A stretch of 51,938 nt of DNA from Sphingopyxis sp. (GCA_013911715.1 JACEST010000002.1:1-51938), one strand, 5' to 3'. Positions 1 to 10,396 are shown, counted from the first letter of the stretch. The notes: generated from the sequence alone by a model not told the origin. Made by a program: numbers and translations.

Positions 1-140
1 GGGCGCAGATGTTCGCGGATGCCCGACAGATCAACGAACCGGTCGATCGAGCGCAGCAGGTGATCCGCCGGAACATGCCGCTCCAGGTTGAAGCTGTAGA
101 ACAGCGCCTCCTGCGCCACCGTCCGTTCACCCATCATCAT
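1..140 (-). mobile_element. 5' end of an IS1182-like transposase gene, truncated by the window edge
   Basis: Minus-strand translation from ATG at 140 reads MMMGERTVAQEALFYSFNLERHVPADHLLRSIDRFVDLSGIREHLRP, the typical N-terminus of IS1182-type transposases. The listed + ORF 9..230 is its antisense. Confidence 0.8.
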
Positions 141-192
141 GACATCTCCGCCTGCCTGCGGAGACATAGAATCAATACTTTAGCGCCGTTGC

Positions 193-222
193 AAGGCCGA
201 GTTTTTCAACACAATCGGGTCG
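193..222. repeat. Probable terminal inverted repeat of the IS element
   Basis: ggccgagtttttcaacacaatcgggtc, with the GTTTTTCAACA motif typical of IS5/IS1182 ends, lies just upstream of the transposase start. The other end is outside the window. Confidence 0.5.
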
Positions 223-298
223 CTAGCTGAAAAGCAGCTTTTGGTAACAAAAGGCCGAAATCTGCCGTGAAATCGGAACTACAGCTATTCCAAGTCCA

Positions 299-811
299 TT
301 ATTCAGCCATCTGCGCGGCCAATGCTGTGAGGATCATATCCTGTTCGCCAAGCCGCGCCGCCAGTTCATCCCTTAGCGCCACAATCTCCGGCAGCCCGTC
401 AATCGCATCGCCGTCCTGCCGCGCCACATAGAGCGCATCGATGTCACCCAGCGCCACCATCAGCGGCCCGCGCGCGACCGTCAGCCTTGACAGCGCTTGC
501 TGCGCCACGACCCACGCCTCGCTGCCCGGCGCTGCGCCGCGCGCGGCGGTGACTGCCGCTTCGGTTTCGCCGCGCAGTGCCGTGAACGCCGCCGCCGCCC
601 CATCGGCATCGCTGCGCCAGCGCGCCAACCGACCGGCCAGATCGGCGGGCAGCAGACCGGGCGGTGCCAGCGGCACACTCTCAACCACCGCGAATCGCTC
701 TTCGATCGGGCGTTTGCCCAGCGAGGGATAATCGCCGCTGGCGCCGCTGGCGCAGGCAGCGAGCAACAGCGCGGCGAGCGGCGTGAGAAAAGAAATGGGG
801 CGGCACAGCAT
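299..811 (-). CDS. Hypothetical lipoprotein
   Basis: From the internal Met (MLCRPISFLTPLAALLLAACASG) the protein has a signal peptide with lipobox LAAC. Confidence 0.6.
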   Translation of the reverse strand: MLCRPISFLTPLAALLLAACASGASGDYPSLGKRPIEERFAVVESVPLAPPGLLPADLAGRLARWRSDADGAAAAFTALRGETEAAVTAARGAAPGSEAWVVAQQALSRLTVARGPLMVALGDIDALYVARQDGDAIDGLPEIVALRDELAARLGEQDMILTALAAQMAE

Positions 812-1042
812 CGCCCTTGCTGATATGGCGGCCACCGGCGGGCGGCAAGCGCCGAATCGGGCCGGTCGGCAACGCGCCGCCATTGATTGGCCTTTGCTGA
901 CCCGAAAAGCGCGGAAATTGGCGGTTGACAGCGCGCACCTCGATCGTTAGGGCGCGCTTCTTTCCTGCTTGTCCGGAAAATGTGCCGCCTTGGCGGTCGC
1001 ATGGACGTGCGGGTCACTTTGTTTGTAATGGATGATAAGACC

Positions 1043-1474
1043 ATGTTCGCAATCGTGCGCACGGGCGGCAAGCAATATCGCGTCGCCGCCGGAGACAAGA
1101 TCGCCGTCGAAAAGCTGGCTGGCGAAGCCGGTGACACGGTGATGCTGGGCGATGTCCTGCTGGCCGGTGACGGCGGCGAGACCCAGAGCACCGACGGCGT
1201 GGTCGTGTCCGCCGAAATCATCGCGCAGGCGCGCGGCGAGAAGGTCATCATCTTCAAAAAGCGCCGCCGGCACAATTATCGCCGCAAAAACGGCCATCGC
1301 CAGTCGCTGACGCTGCTGAAAATCACCGCCATTGGTGCTGCCGAGAAGAAGGCCGCCACCAAGAAGGCCGAGAAGGCCGAAGCCGCACCGGTAGAAGCCG
1401 CTGCTGTTGAAGCTGTCCCGGCCCCCGCCAAAAAGCCCGCTGCCAAGAAGGCAGCCCCCAAGACGGAAGCCTGA
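1043..1474 (+). CDS. rplU: 50S ribosomal protein L21 with a Lys/Ala-rich C-terminal extension
   Basis: [25 protein letters not shown]...[28 protein letters not shown] is canonical L21. It is followed by a [12 protein letters not shown]...[14 protein letters not shown] tail. Confidence 0.97.
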   Translation: MFAIVRTGGKQYRVAAGDKIAVEKLAGEAGDTVMLGDVLLAGDGGETQSTDGVVVSAEIIAQARGEKVIIFKKRRRHNYRRKNGHRQSLTLLKITAIGAAEKKAATKKAEKAEAAPVEAAAVEAVPAPAKKPAAKKAAPKTEA

Positions 1475-1519
1475 GCGCGCCCGCGCAGCTCGGCCCCACA
1501 AACGTAAGGAGTTTAGGTC

Positions 1520-1789
1520 ATGGCACATAAGAAAGCAGGCGGTTCGTCGCGCAACGGCCGCGATTCGCAGGCCAAGCGCCTTGGCGTCAAAAAGTTCGGC
1601 GGTCAGGAAGTGATCGGCGGCAATATTATCGTGCGCCAGCGCGGCACCCGCGTTTATCCGGGCGTCAATGTGGGCCTGGGCCGCGACCACACGCTGTTTG
1701 CCACCGCCGATGGCCGCGTGCGATTCCACGATGGCAAGCAGGGCCGCAAATATGTGTCGGTCGATGCCATGGCGGAAGCCGCCGAATAA
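1520..1789 (+). CDS. rpmA: 50S ribosomal protein L27
   Basis: [29 protein letters not shown]... is canonical. A Shine-Dalgarno (aaggag) lies upstream. Confidence 0.98.
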   Translation: MAHKKAGGSSRNGRDSQAKRLGVKKFGGQEVIGGNIIVRQRGTRVYPGVNVGLGRDHTLFATADGRVRFHDGKQGRKYVSVDAMAEAAE

Positions 1790-1868
1790 TCGGGACCAGC
1801 TGACCGGCTTGTCCCACCAGGGATGACCCGGATCAGCGGACTGGCAACAGTCCAGCCAGATCGAAACG

Positions 1869-1901
1869 AGGGAGACGGGTCACCCCCGGCCTCCCTTTTT
1901 T
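1869..1901 (+). terminator. Putative intrinsic terminator after rpmA
   Basis: GGGAG...CTCCC stem followed by TTTTTT. Confidence 0.45.
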
Positions 1902-2012
1902 CTTGTGCGCAAGACGCGCGCCGCGAAAATCGGGCCGCTCATCTCCCTCGCTAAACTGCTGACCCGAAAGCGTCATTTGCCGACGCCAAAGGGCCGGTCA
2001 TCTGGGAGATAA

Positions 2013-2630
2013 ATGATGTTTGCGCGTACCGAAAGATTGTTGCTGCGGCCCGGCTGGCCCGAAGATGCTGCGGCGCTAACCGCCGCAATTGCCGACGAAG
2101 CCATTGTCCGCAACTTGGCGCGCGCGCCCTGGCCCTATGGCGAAGACGACGCCCGCGCCTTTCTGGCGGGCTGGGCCACGGCACCGCTGCCGCGCTTTGT
2201 GCTGGTCCAGCGCACCGCCGCGCAGCCGCGTCTGATCGGCTGCATCGGCATGGACCCGATGGAGGATGGCGCGACGGAGCTTGGTTACTGGATCGCGCGG
2301 CCCTTTTGGGGGCTGGGCTATGCCACCGAAGCCGGAAGGCACATGGTTGAACTTGCCCGCACGCTGGGAATCCGCAAACTGACCGCGGGGCATTTCACCG
2401 ACAATCCAGCATCGGGCAGCGTGCTGCGCAAGCTGGGTTTCCGCCCCACCGGGCGCGTCGTCGAACGCGCCAGCAAGGCGCGCGGAGCGCTGGTGCCGAC
2501 GGTTGAATTCACGCGCGATATTGCCGCCCCCGGCAATGACGCGGGCGGGGACGATGATGTGGGAACCGCCACCAAGCCGATGCGATGGCCCGAGACGCTG
2601 CGCGAGGAGTGGCGGCAGTTGGCGGCGTAA
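2013..2630 (+). CDS. GNAT family N-acetyltransferase (RimJ/RimL-like)
   Basis: TERLLLRPGWPEDA...ELGYWIARPFWGLGYATEA...NPASGSVLRKLGFRPTG has GNAT motifs. Confidence 0.9.
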   Translation: MMFARTERLLLRPGWPEDAAALTAAIADEAIVRNLARAPWPYGEDDARAFLAGWATAPLPRFVLVQRTAAQPRLIGCIGMDPMEDGATELGYWIARPFWGLGYATEAGRHMVELARTLGIRKLTAGHFTDNPASGSVLRKLGFRPTGRVVERASKARGALVPTVEFTRDIAAPGNDAGGDDDVGTATKPMRWPETLREEWRQLAA

Positions 2631-2650
2631 TTGCCGCTAATTCATCGCGC

Positions 2651-2728
2651 TGTGCTCCGGCGTAGGCCGGAGCTCTGGAGGTAAGCATTGCGCTTGACGG
2701 CCAAGGCTCCGGCCTGCGCCGGAGCGCA
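2651..2728. repeat. REP-like palindrome pair (CTCCGGC family)
   Basis: tgtgctccggcgtaggccggagc (2651-2673) and gctccggcctgcgccggagcgca (2706-2728) are inverted to each other. The same unit occurs at 50826-50903. Confidence 0.8.
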
Positions 2729-2753
2729 GCGATTTGTCATGGATATGCGAGCT

Positions 2754-3389
2754 TTACCGCCCGCCCAGCTTGCCCGCCATGCCGATGATGTCGTCGAGCG
2801 GATTGCCGTCGCCGTCGAAGTCGAGCATGCTCGCCAGCCCGCCCAGCCCGCCGCCGCTGGCAGGCGCGGCCTGCGGCTGCGATCCGCCGAGCATGCCGCC
2901 CAGAATATTGCCCAAACCGCCGCCCTGGCCGCCGCCAAGCAATCCGCCGAGCATCCCGCCAAGGCCGCCACCTTCGCCTGAACCACCGCCCTGCTTGGCC
3001 ATATAGCCCGCCACCAGCATCGCGAGGATCGGCAGCATTTTCTTGAGCAACCCGGTGTCGAGCCCGGTTTGCGCCGCAGCATGGCCAGCGACCGTGCGGC
3101 TGACATCTTTCGACCCGAAAATCTGGCCCAGCACGTCATTGCCTTTCTCAACCGGTGTGGGCTCGGGCGCGAGCACCGCGTCGAGCAAGCCGCCGCCGCC
3201 GAGCTGGCCCAGCAGCCCGCCGAGCCCTTCGAGCCCCGTCGGCTGCGCCTGTGCCTGTTTCTTGAACCCGCCGAGGATGGCAGGAAGCAGTGCTTCGGCG
3301 CCGGCCTTGGCCATCGCCGGAGGCACCCCCAGCTCGCGCGCAATGACATCGATTCCGCCTGCTTGTGTCAGGATATCGGTTATATTCAT
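2754..3389 (-). CDS. DUF937 (YidB-like) family protein
   Basis: MNITDILTQAGGIDVIARELGVPPAMAKAGAEALLPAILGGFKKQ..., Gly-rich middle, C-terminal LDFDGDGNPLDDIIGMAGKLGGR. Confidence 0.75.
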   Translation of the reverse strand: MNITDILTQAGGIDVIARELGVPPAMAKAGAEALLPAILGGFKKQAQAQPTGLEGLGGLLGQLGGGGLLDAVLAPEPTPVEKGNDVLGQIFGSKDVSRTVAGHAAAQTGLDTGLLKKMLPILAMLVAGYMAKQGGGSGEGGGLGGMLGGLLGGGQGGGLGNILGGMLGGSQPQAAPASGGGLGGLASMLDFDGDGNPLDDIIGMAGKLGGR

Positions 3390-3545
3390 CGGCTGGTCCC
3401 CTCGGCATGCCTGAATTGGCTGCGCCAGACTAGCGCAGCGCACGCGCCGGGCCTAGCCTTTCATCGGCGTGTCAGAACGGCTTGCTAGCTGCGAGTCGGG
3501 AGCGGCGGCACAGGGCCGCCCGGCACCACCAGCAGGAGCAAGGCC

Positions 3546-3926
3546 ATGGGAATTTTCAGCAAAATCAAAGACGCCATTTTCGGCAAGAAGGCGGTAGCCG
3601 CCGAGCCAAAGCCTGCCATCCCGATGGAGGCCGCCGCTCCCGCCGCAGCGCCTGAACCCGAAATGATGAGCGATGTCGATGTCGAGGCGATCCTGGAAAA
3701 GGCCGCCGCCGAGCATGATGAAAAGCTCAACTGGCGCACTTCGATCGTCGATTTGATGAAGTTGCTCGACATTGATTCGAGCTATGAAAATCGCAAAGAG
3801 CTCGCCGAAGAGCTTGAGATTGACGATTATGATGGCTCGGCCGAGGACAATATCCTGCTGCACCGCCTGGTGATGCAGGCGCTCGCCGAAAATGGCGGCA
3901 AGGTGCCGGCTGAATTTATCGATTGA
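3546..3926 (+). CDS. DUF3597 domain-containing protein
   Basis: MGIFSKIKDAIFGKKA...DVEAILEKAAAEHDEKLNWRTSIVDLMKLLDIDSSYENRKELAEEL. Confidence 0.8.
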   Translation: MGIFSKIKDAIFGKKAVAAEPKPAIPMEAAAPAAAPEPEMMSDVDVEAILEKAAAEHDEKLNWRTSIVDLMKLLDIDSSYENRKELAEELEIDDYDGSAEDNILLHRLVMQALAENGGKVPAEFID

Positions 3927-3934
3927 CGCAGGCC

Positions 3935-3966
3935 AGCAACGGCGACCCGCGAAGGTCGCCGTTGCT
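3935..3966. terminator. Bidirectional terminator-like hairpin between convergent genes
   Basis: AGCAACGGCGACC...GGTCGCCGTTGCT is a perfect 13-bp stem between the stops at 3926(+) and 3977(-). There is no long T-run. Confidence 0.5.
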
Positions 3967-3976
3967 TCCTGAACCG

Positions 3977-4315
3977 TCAGCCTTTGTTGCCGCCAAACAA
4001 TCCTTTGGCCATATCGGCGATGTCGTTGATCGGATTGCCGTCGCCATCCTTGTCGAGCGCGCTGAGCATCCCGCCCGCGCCACCGAGCTTTTCCATGATG
4101 CCGCCGAGCGGCCCGTCGCTGCCCGTCAGCGATTGCAGCTTTTCGGGTGACACGCCGAAGTTCGCGGCCGTATCGGTCAGCGTTTGCGTCAAATCGCCGC
4201 CGCTCTGCAGTTTTTCGGTCAGACCGCTCAGCATCGCCTTGGCCTGATCGGCTGGCAGGCCCAGTTTTGCCGCAATATCGTCCACCTGGCCCAACAGGCC
4301 GTCCAAAATGCTCAT
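3977..4315 (-). CDS. DUF937/YidB-like small protein
   Basis: MSILDGLLGQVDDIAAKLGLPADQAKAMLSGLTEKLQ...LDKDGDGNPINDIADMAKGLFGGNKG. Its C-terminal motif resembles that of the protein at 2754-3389. Confidence 0.6.
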   Translation of the reverse strand: MSILDGLLGQVDDIAAKLGLPADQAKAMLSGLTEKLQSGGDLTQTLTDTAANFGVSPEKLQSLTGSDGPLGGIMEKLGGAGGMLSALDKDGDGNPINDIADMAKGLFGGNKG

Positions 4316-4788
4316 GGTTCCATCCCTTCAGCTGGCTGCGCCGACTCACCGAATGGATGGTCGGGATGAACATGATAGCGCCGCGCCGTGACTGAAAACA
4401 GACGCTCGCGGCTGTAAAATCGCAGCGGCCAGTCGCGCTGTCCTGCGGGCGCGACCAGCAGCGCGTTGACGGCGTCGGCCAGCGGCTGATCGCCGGTCGC
4501 GCCGTGATGCGTCCGCACGACGCCGATGTAAAACTGCGTCAGCGTCTCATGATAGCCCTGGGTGTCGTCATTCACGCCGCCGACGCTTTCATTATAGGCG
4601 CGGATGATGGCAGGCAGATCGGCTTCGGGCGCGATGTCGCTGCGTTCGCGCACCAGCCACAGGCAGGCAGCCAGATGCGCCTCGTGTGTCCAGTCGGCGC
4701 GGGGTAGCGTGCGGGCGAGCAGGCCTTCGCCGACGCGGCGCACAGCAGCGTCATTGGCGAACAGGCGGGCGGGGTGATCAGTGGTCAT
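4312..4788 (-). CDS. Conserved hypothetical protein
   Basis: From ATG at 4788: MTTDHPARLFANDAAVRRVGEGLLARTLPRADWTHEAHLAACLWLVRE.... It has a 4-nt stop/start overlap with the downstream gene. Confidence 0.65.
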   Translation of the reverse strand: MTTDHPARLFANDAAVRRVGEGLLARTLPRADWTHEAHLAACLWLVRERSDIAPEADLPAIIRAYNESVGGVNDDTQGYHETLTQFYIGVVRTHHGATGDQPLADAVNALLVAPAGQRDWPLRFYSRERLFSVTARRYHVHPDHPFGESAQPAEGMEP

Positions 4789-4801
4789 TTCAAAGTCCTT
4801 T

Positions 4802-4836
4802 CCGGGTGGAAATGCCACCCGGTCAGAACCGGGTGG
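4802..4836 (-). promoter_or_regulatory. Three-arm alternating hairpin region between pckA and the downstream gene
   Basis: On the minus-strand transcript: CCACCCGG-TTCTGA-CCGGGTGG-CATTT-CCACCCGG, directly followed by AAAGGACTTTGAAATG. Arm 2 can pair with arm 1 or arm 3. Confidence 0.5.
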
Positions 4837-4837
4837 T

Positions 4838-6436
4838 TCAGGCAGCTTGCGGGGCGGCTTGGCGAACCCCTTCGTCGACATGCGCCGCGAATTCCGCGAA
4901 ATTGTCGATGAATTGCTGCACCAATTGGCGCGCGGTTGCGTCATATTGCGCCGGGTCGGCCCAGGCACCGCGCGGGTCGAGCAATTTGGCATCGACGCCC
5001 GCGACCGCGACCGGGACTTCGAACCCGAACCACGGATCCTTGCGAAACTCGGCATCGTTCAGGCTGCCGTCGAGCGCGGCGTTGAGCAATGCGCGTGTCG
5101 CCTTGATCGGCATGCGGCTGATCCCCGGCATCGTCGCCATCCCGCCCGACCAGCCGGTGTTGACCAGCCAGCAGGTGACGCCGCCCTTGGCGATCCGATC
5201 TTTCAGCAGATTGCCATAGACGCTGGGGTGGCGCGGCATGAAGGGCGCGCCGAAACAGGTCGAAAAAGTTGCCTCGGGCTCGGTCACGCCAATTTCGGTG
5301 CCCGCGACGCGCGCGGTATAGCCCGACAGGAAATGATACATCGCCTGATCGGGGGTCAGCCGCGCAATCGGCGGCAGCACGCCATAGGCATCGGCGGTCA
5401 GCATGATGATATTCTTGGGCACCGGTCCCATATTGTGCGCCGACGTGTTGGGAATAAATTCAATTGGATAGGAACCGCGGCTGTTTTCGGCGAGGCTGTT
5501 GTCGTCGAGGTCAATCTTGCGCGTGACGGGATCGATCACGACATTTTCCAGCACCGTGCCGAACCGCTTGGTCGTGGCAAAAATCTCGGGCTCGGCCTCG
5601 GCCGACAGGCGGATCATCTTGGCATAGCAGCCGCCTTCGAAGTTGAAGACCGCCGTGTCCGACCAGCCATGCTCGTCATCGCCGATCAGCGTGCGCGCCG
5701 CGTCGGCGCTCAGCGTCGTCTTGCCCGTGCCCGACAGGCCAAAGAAGACCGCGGTGTCGCCCTTCGGGCCGATGTTGGCCGAACAATGCATCGGCATCAC
5801 CCCGTCGACGGGGAGCAGATAGTTCAAGATGCCGAACACCGACTTCTTCATTTCGCCGGCATAGGCGGTGCCGCCGATGAGCACGAGTTTCTCGGCAAAA
5901 TTGACCGCAACCACCGTCTCGCTGCGCGTGCCGTGACGCGCCGGATCGGCGCGAAAGCTGGGCAGGTCGATGATTGTGTAATCGCTGCTATGCGCCGCCA
6001 GTTCGGCCGCCGTCGGACGCACCAGCATCGTGCGGATAAACAGGCTGTGCCAGGCATATTCGGTGATGACCTGTACATCGACGCGGTGCTCGGCCTGCGA
6101 CCCGCCGAACAGCTGCTGGCGATAGAGGCGCGGGTGCGCGGCAAGTGCGGCAAAGAAATCGGCCTTGAGCGCGGCGAAATGGTCGGGCGTCATCCCGACA
6201 TTGGTTTTGCCCCACCAGATCGTCGATTCGGTCGTCGCATCGCGCACGATGAATTTGTCCTTGGCCGAACGACCGGTGTGCTGGCCGGTCGCGACGACGA
6301 GCGGACCATCCTTGGAAAGCAAGCCCTCGCCATGGCGCACGGCATCCTCGATGAGCGGCGCGGCACCCAGATTTTCGCTAAGCGTCCCTCCAATTGCAAT
6401 CGCGCTGTTGCCCACTATCAGCTGGTTCATTGTCAT
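4838..6436 (-). CDS. pckA: Phosphoenolpyruvate carboxykinase (ATP)
   Basis: Contains [33 protein letters not shown] and [11 protein letters not shown], all characteristic of ATP-dependent PckA. Confidence 0.97.
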   Translation of the reverse strand: MTMNQLIVGNSAIAIGGTLSENLGAAPLIEDAVRHGEGLLSKDGPLVVATGQHTGRSAKDKFIVRDATTESTIWWGKTNVGMTPDHFAALKADFFAALAAHPRLYRQQLFGGSQAEHRVDVQVITEYAWHSLFIRTMLVRPTAAELAAHSSDYTIIDLPSFRADPARHGTRSETVVAVNFAEKLVLIGGTAYAGEMKKSVFGILNYLLPVDGVMPMHCSANIGPKGDTAVFFGLSGTGKTTLSADAARTLIGDDEHGWSDTAVFNFEGGCYAKMIRLSAEAEPEIFATTKRFGTVLENVVIDPVTRKIDLDDNSLAENSRGSYPIEFIPNTSAHNMGPVPKNIIMLTADAYGVLPPIARLTPDQAMYHFLSGYTARVAGTEIGVTEPEATFSTCFGAPFMPRHPSVYGNLLKDRIAKGGVTCWLVNTGWSGGMATMPGISRMPIKATRALLNAALDGSLNDAEFRKDPWFGFEVPVAVAGVDAKLLDPRGAWADPAQYDATARQLVQQFIDNFAEFAAHVDEGVRQAAPQAA

Positions 6437-6700
6437 TTTCCTCGCTCTGCCGCAGCTCCATGCATTCGTATGCGAAGCCGAAGCAATGTCGGGCGCACCG
6501 GCAGTTACCCCGCCGCGAAATCGCTCAATTGTTCCTTAGATGAATGGCCGTTACCCACCTATGCCCGCGCTTGTCAAAACCTATATCGTCGCGCGATTGT
6601 TCCATCTTGCGGTGACGGCGCGGGGGGGACGCGCATTGTGCCTTGGTTGTGCACGGCGCGGCGCTCGGCTAACAGCAGGCGGTAAGGATTTGACGCGCCG

Positions 6701-7411
6701 ATGACTGCCACCATTGCCCTGGTCGATGATGACCGGAACATATTGCAATCGCTGTCCATCGCGCTGCAGGCCGAGGGTTTTGTGACGCGCATTTATGCCG
6801 ATGGCGAAGCGGCGCTCAAACCTTTGCTCGACAACCCCCCCGACCTGGCGGTGTTCGACATCAAAATGCCGCGGCTCGACGGGCTCGAGCTGCTGCGCCG
6901 CCTGCGCGAAAAGAGCCAGTTGCCGGTGATTTTCCTGACGTCGAAGGATGACGAGCTCGACGAGGCGCTGGGCCTCGCTATGGGTGCCGACGATTATATC
7001 GCCAAGCCCTTCTCGCAGCGGCTGTTGATCGCGCGGATCCGCGCCATTTTGCGCCGCGTCGAACTTAATCGCACGCCTGAAGAACCGAGCGACGAACCTG
7101 TCGCCGATCCTATTGAGCGCGGACGGCTGGTGATGGACCCGGCGCGGCACAAGGTGCTGTGGGACGGCAAAGCCGTGACATTGACCGTGACCGAATTTCT
7201 GATCCTGGAAATTCTGGCATCGCGGCCCGGCATTGTCCGCACGCGCAACCAGTTGATGGACGCCGCCTATCAGGACGATGTCTATATCGACGACCGCACC
7301 ATCGACAGCCATATCAAGCGGCTGCGGCGCAAATTCCGTGAGATTGATGGTGAATTCGACGCCATCGAGACGCTTTATGGCGCGGGCTATCGCTTCTCCG
7401 ATGACGGCTGA
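6701..7411 (+). CDS. chvI: Response regulator, OmpR family, ChvI-like
   Basis: [26 protein letters not shown]...[14 protein letters not shown]..., winged-helix C-terminus. Located beside pckA, chvG and hprK as in many alphaproteobacteria. Confidence 0.9.
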   Translation: MTATIALVDDDRNILQSLSIALQAEGFVTRIYADGEAALKPLLDNPPDLAVFDIKMPRLDGLELLRRLREKSQLPVIFLTSKDDELDEALGLAMGADDYIAKPFSQRLLIARIRAILRRVELNRTPEEPSDEPVADPIERGRLVMDPARHKVLWDGKAVTLTVTEFLILEILASRPGIVRTRNQLMDAAYQDDVYIDDRTIDSHIKRLRRKFREIDGEFDAIETLYGAGYRFSDDG

Positions 7412-8972
7412 CCCCCAACTCTCCGGCGACGAACCGCAAAAGCTCGTCTGGTCGGCGCGCTGGTCGCTGACGACGCGGATCTTGGCGGTCAATATTTTTG
7501 CCATAGCGTTGCTCGCGGTCGGCTTTTTCTATCTCGACAGCTATCGCACCCGCCTGCTCGACGCCCGCGTCGAGGCGCTCAATAGCCAATTGTCGCTGCT
7601 GGCCCCCGCGCTGGCCGTAGCGCGGTCCGAAGAGCGGGCGCGACTGACCCGCCATTTTGTCAAGCAGACCGGATCGCGGTTGCGCTTTTACCATGCCGAC
7701 GGGCGCCTCTTGGCCGACAGTTTTGTTGGTGCGCCGCCCACCTATATGCTGCGCGATCCCGACACCCAGCCCTGGTTTCGCGAAGCCGCCCGCATGATGG
7801 ACCGTGCGCTCGACTGGATCGTCGGCGCGCCCATCCCGTTGGCCTTTGTCGAGCCGCGCCGCGATGTGGTGGCAAGCTGGCCCGAGCTGGTCGCCGCGCA
7901 GACGACGGGCCGGGTCGTTCACCGCTATCGCTATGCCCCTGACCGCACGCCGATGCTCAGCGCTGCGCTGCCGGTGCGCTTCGACGACCGTGCCCTCATC
8001 CTGATGACCGTCAATGCGCGCGACATCACGCGCACGGTGCGCGCCGAACGCTGGCGGTTGGGCGTCGTTCTGGGGGTCGTTACCCTCGCGTCGGTGTTGC
8101 TGTCGCTGTTCCTCGCGCGGACCATCGTCGATCCGCTCCGCCGCCTCGCGCGCGCCGCCGTGCGCGTTCGGCTCGGCCGCGCGCGCGAGGTGATCGTTCC
8201 GCGCCTGCCGTCGCGCCGCGACGAGATTGGCACGCTCGCGCGCGCGCTGTCCGACATGACGCAAACGCTGCGCGAACGCATCGATGCCGGCGAGCATTTC
8301 GCCGCCGATGTCAGCCATGAGCTCAAAAATCCGATCGCATCATTGCGATCGGCGGTCGAAGGGCTCGAACGCGTCACCGACCCTGGTCAGCGCCAGCAAT
8401 TGCTGCGCATTGCGGGGGAAGATGTGCGGCGGCTCGACCGGCTGGTGTCGGACATCAGCGAAGCCTCACGCGTCGACGCGCAATTGTCGCGCACGCGGTT
8501 TGAACGCATCGATCTGGGCGCGATGATCGAGGCGATGCTTGCCGCACGCGCCGCGCGGCGCGAAGCGGGTGAGGTCGCGCCGCGTATCGCCTTTGCCCGC
8601 CCGCGCAAGGGCGCTACGCAGTTGTTGGGTGACGGCCACCGGCTGGAGCGCGCGATTGACAATGTCATCGACAATGCCCTGTCCTTTTCGCCCGCAGACG
8701 GGCTGGTCTGCGTCGCCGCCACGGCAGCGGGCGGGCAGGTACGGATTCGCATCGACGACGAAGGCCCCGGCATTGCCGTCGACCAGCGCGAGGCCATTTT
8801 CCGCCGCTTCCACAGCGAACGGCCCGAAGGTGAAGCCTTTGGCAAGCATAGCGGATTGGGCCTCGCCATCGCGCGCACCATTATCGAGGGCCATCAGGGC
8901 AGCATTGCCGCGCTCGACCGCGAAGACGGCAAAAGCGGCGCGTCGATCCTGATCAGTCTGCCCGCCGCCTGA
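7401..8972 (+). CDS. chvG: Sensor histidine kinase, ChvG-like
   Basis: Stimulus-sensing domain, HAMP, H-box [23 protein letters not shown], HATPase motifs. Overlaps the chvI stop. Confidence 0.9.
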   Translation: MTADPQLSGDEPQKLVWSARWSLTTRILAVNIFAIALLAVGFFYLDSYRTRLLDARVEALNSQLSLLAPALAVARSEERARLTRHFVKQTGSRLRFYHADGRLLADSFVGAPPTYMLRDPDTQPWFREAARMMDRALDWIVGAPIPLAFVEPRRDVVASWPELVAAQTTGRVVHRYRYAPDRTPMLSAALPVRFDDRALILMTVNARDITRTVRAERWRLGVVLGVVTLASVLLSLFLARTIVDPLRRLARAAVRVRLGRAREVIVPRLPSRRDEIGTLARALSDMTQTLRERIDAGEHFAADVSHELKNPIASLRSAVEGLERVTDPGQRQQLLRIAGEDVRRLDRLVSDISEASRVDAQLSRTRFERIDLGAMIEAMLAARAARREAGEVAPRIAFARPRKGATQLLGDGHRLERAIDNVIDNALSFSPADGLVCVAATAAGGQVRIRIDDEGPGIAVDQREAIFRRFHSERPEGEAFGKHSGLGLAIARTIIEGHQGSIAALDREDGKSGASILISLPAA

Positions 8973-9026
8973 CGCCCGCGCCGCGCGCGCCCTTGCGGCG
9001 GGCGGTGCGGCCCATTACACCAAGCC

Positions 9027-9461
9027 ATGGCCCCGCCACCCCTTCCTGTCACCACGGTTCATGCCACCTGCGTTGCGATCGACGGCAATGGATTGCTGTT
9101 GCTGGGGCCGTCTGGCGCGGGCAAGTCTGACCTCGCGCTGCGGTTGATCGATCGCGGCGCTGTGCTGGTCGCCGATGACCGCTGCGAGCTTGCCGAACTG
9201 GGCGGAAAATTGCACTGCGCCCCGCCCGAAATCCTTGCCGGTCAGCTGGAGGTGCGCGGCATTGGGGTTACCCGGCGCGCCTGGACCGCGCCGGTGCCGG
9301 TCGCGCTGGCGGTGCGGCTGGTCGAGCGCACCGAGCGCATGCCCGATCCGGCGATCGAGGAATTGGCCGGCCATGTGCTGCCCGCCGTGCGGATCAACGC
9401 CCATGAGGCGAGCGCGCCGATCAAGGTCGAGCTGGCGCTCGCGCGGCAGACCGCCCTGTGA
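9027..9461 (+). CDS. hprK: HPr kinase/phosphorylase (short alphaproteobacterial form)
   Basis: VHATCVAIDGNGLLLLGPSGAGKSDLALRLIDRGAVLVADDR has a Walker A. Neighbours are rapZ, EIIA and HPr. Confidence 0.92.
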   Translation: MAPPPLPVTTVHATCVAIDGNGLLLLGPSGAGKSDLALRLIDRGAVLVADDRCELAELGGKLHCAPPEILAGQLEVRGIGVTRRAWTAPVPVALAVRLVERTERMPDPAIEELAGHVLPAVRINAHEASAPIKVELALARQTAL

Positions 9462-10378
9462 AGGGGCACGAGCCGCCGCTGTTGATTGTCACCGGCCTGG
9501 CTGGTGCCGGCAAATCGACCGCGCTCAAAGTGCTCGAGGATCTGGGGTGGGAGGTGGTCGACAATCTGCCCGTCGCGCTGCTCGACGCGTTGCTGATGGC
9601 CCCCACACCGCGCGGCGCGACCGAACGACCGCTGGCCGTCGGGATCGACGCGCGTTCGCGCGGCTTTCGCCCTGCGGCGCTGGTTCGCGACCTGAAAGCG
9701 ATCCGCGCCGAACAGGAGCGCGATGTCGCGGTGCTGTTTCTGGATTGCGCCGGGGTCGAGCTCGAGCGCCGCTTTTCCGAAAATCGCCGCCGCCATCCGC
9801 TCGCCGACGACCGCCCCGTCACCGATGGCATTGCGCGCGAGCGCGAACTGCTTGAGCCGCTGCGCCGCTGGGCCGAACATGTCGTCGACACAACAAATTA
9901 TTCGTCGAATGATTTGCAGCATGAAATCCGGCAGCGCTTTCAGTTGGGCGAAGCCAGCGCACCGGCGCTGACCGTCACCAGTTTCGGCTTTGCCCGGGGG
10001 CTGCCGCGCAACGCCGATCTGGTGTTCGACGTCCGCTTCCTCTCCAACCCGCACTGGGTGCCCGATCTGCGGCCCAAGACTGGGCTGGATGCCGACGTCG
10101 CGGCGCATGTTGCCGCTGACCCCTTTTATGCCACAGTCATCGGCCAGATTGAGGACCTGCTGTTGACCCTTCTGCCGCGCTATGCGGTTGAAGGGAAAAG
10201 CCATATCAGCATCGCCATCGGCTGCACCGGCGGGCGGCACCGGTCGGTTCACGTAGCCGAGCGCTTGGCAGCGTCACTGCGCGCGCATGGCTATAGTCCC
10301 GTTGTGACACACCGCAATCTTGACTCCACCCCGCAAGATGGGCTTGAGGGCGCACCCCCTTCGCCGCGCACGCCATGA
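9458..10378 (+). CDS. rapZ: RNase adapter protein RapZ (YvcJ family)
   Basis: LLIVTGLAGAGKSTALKVLEDLGWEVVDNLPVALL...IAIGCTGGRHRSVHVAERLA. 4-nt overlap with hprK. Confidence 0.95.
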   Translation: MKGHEPPLLIVTGLAGAGKSTALKVLEDLGWEVVDNLPVALLDALLMAPTPRGATERPLAVGIDARSRGFRPAALVRDLKAIRAEQERDVAVLFLDCAGVELERRFSENRRRHPLADDRPVTDGIARERELLEPLRRWAEHVVDTTNYSSNDLQHEIRQRFQLGEASAPALTVTSFGFARGLPRNADLVFDVRFLSNPHWVPDLRPKTGLDADVAAHVAADPFYATVIGQIEDLLLTLLPRYAVEGKSHISIAIGCTGGRHRSVHVAERLAASLRAHGYSPVVTHRNLDSTPQDGLEGAPPSPRTP

Positions 10379-10396
10379 GCCGAGAGTCGATAGTTT

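Noticed and set aside
4781-6685. 634-aa + ORF antisense to pckA
   Set aside because: Low-complexity Arg/Gly/His-rich translation, opposite a clear pckA. It is a high-GC shadow ORF.
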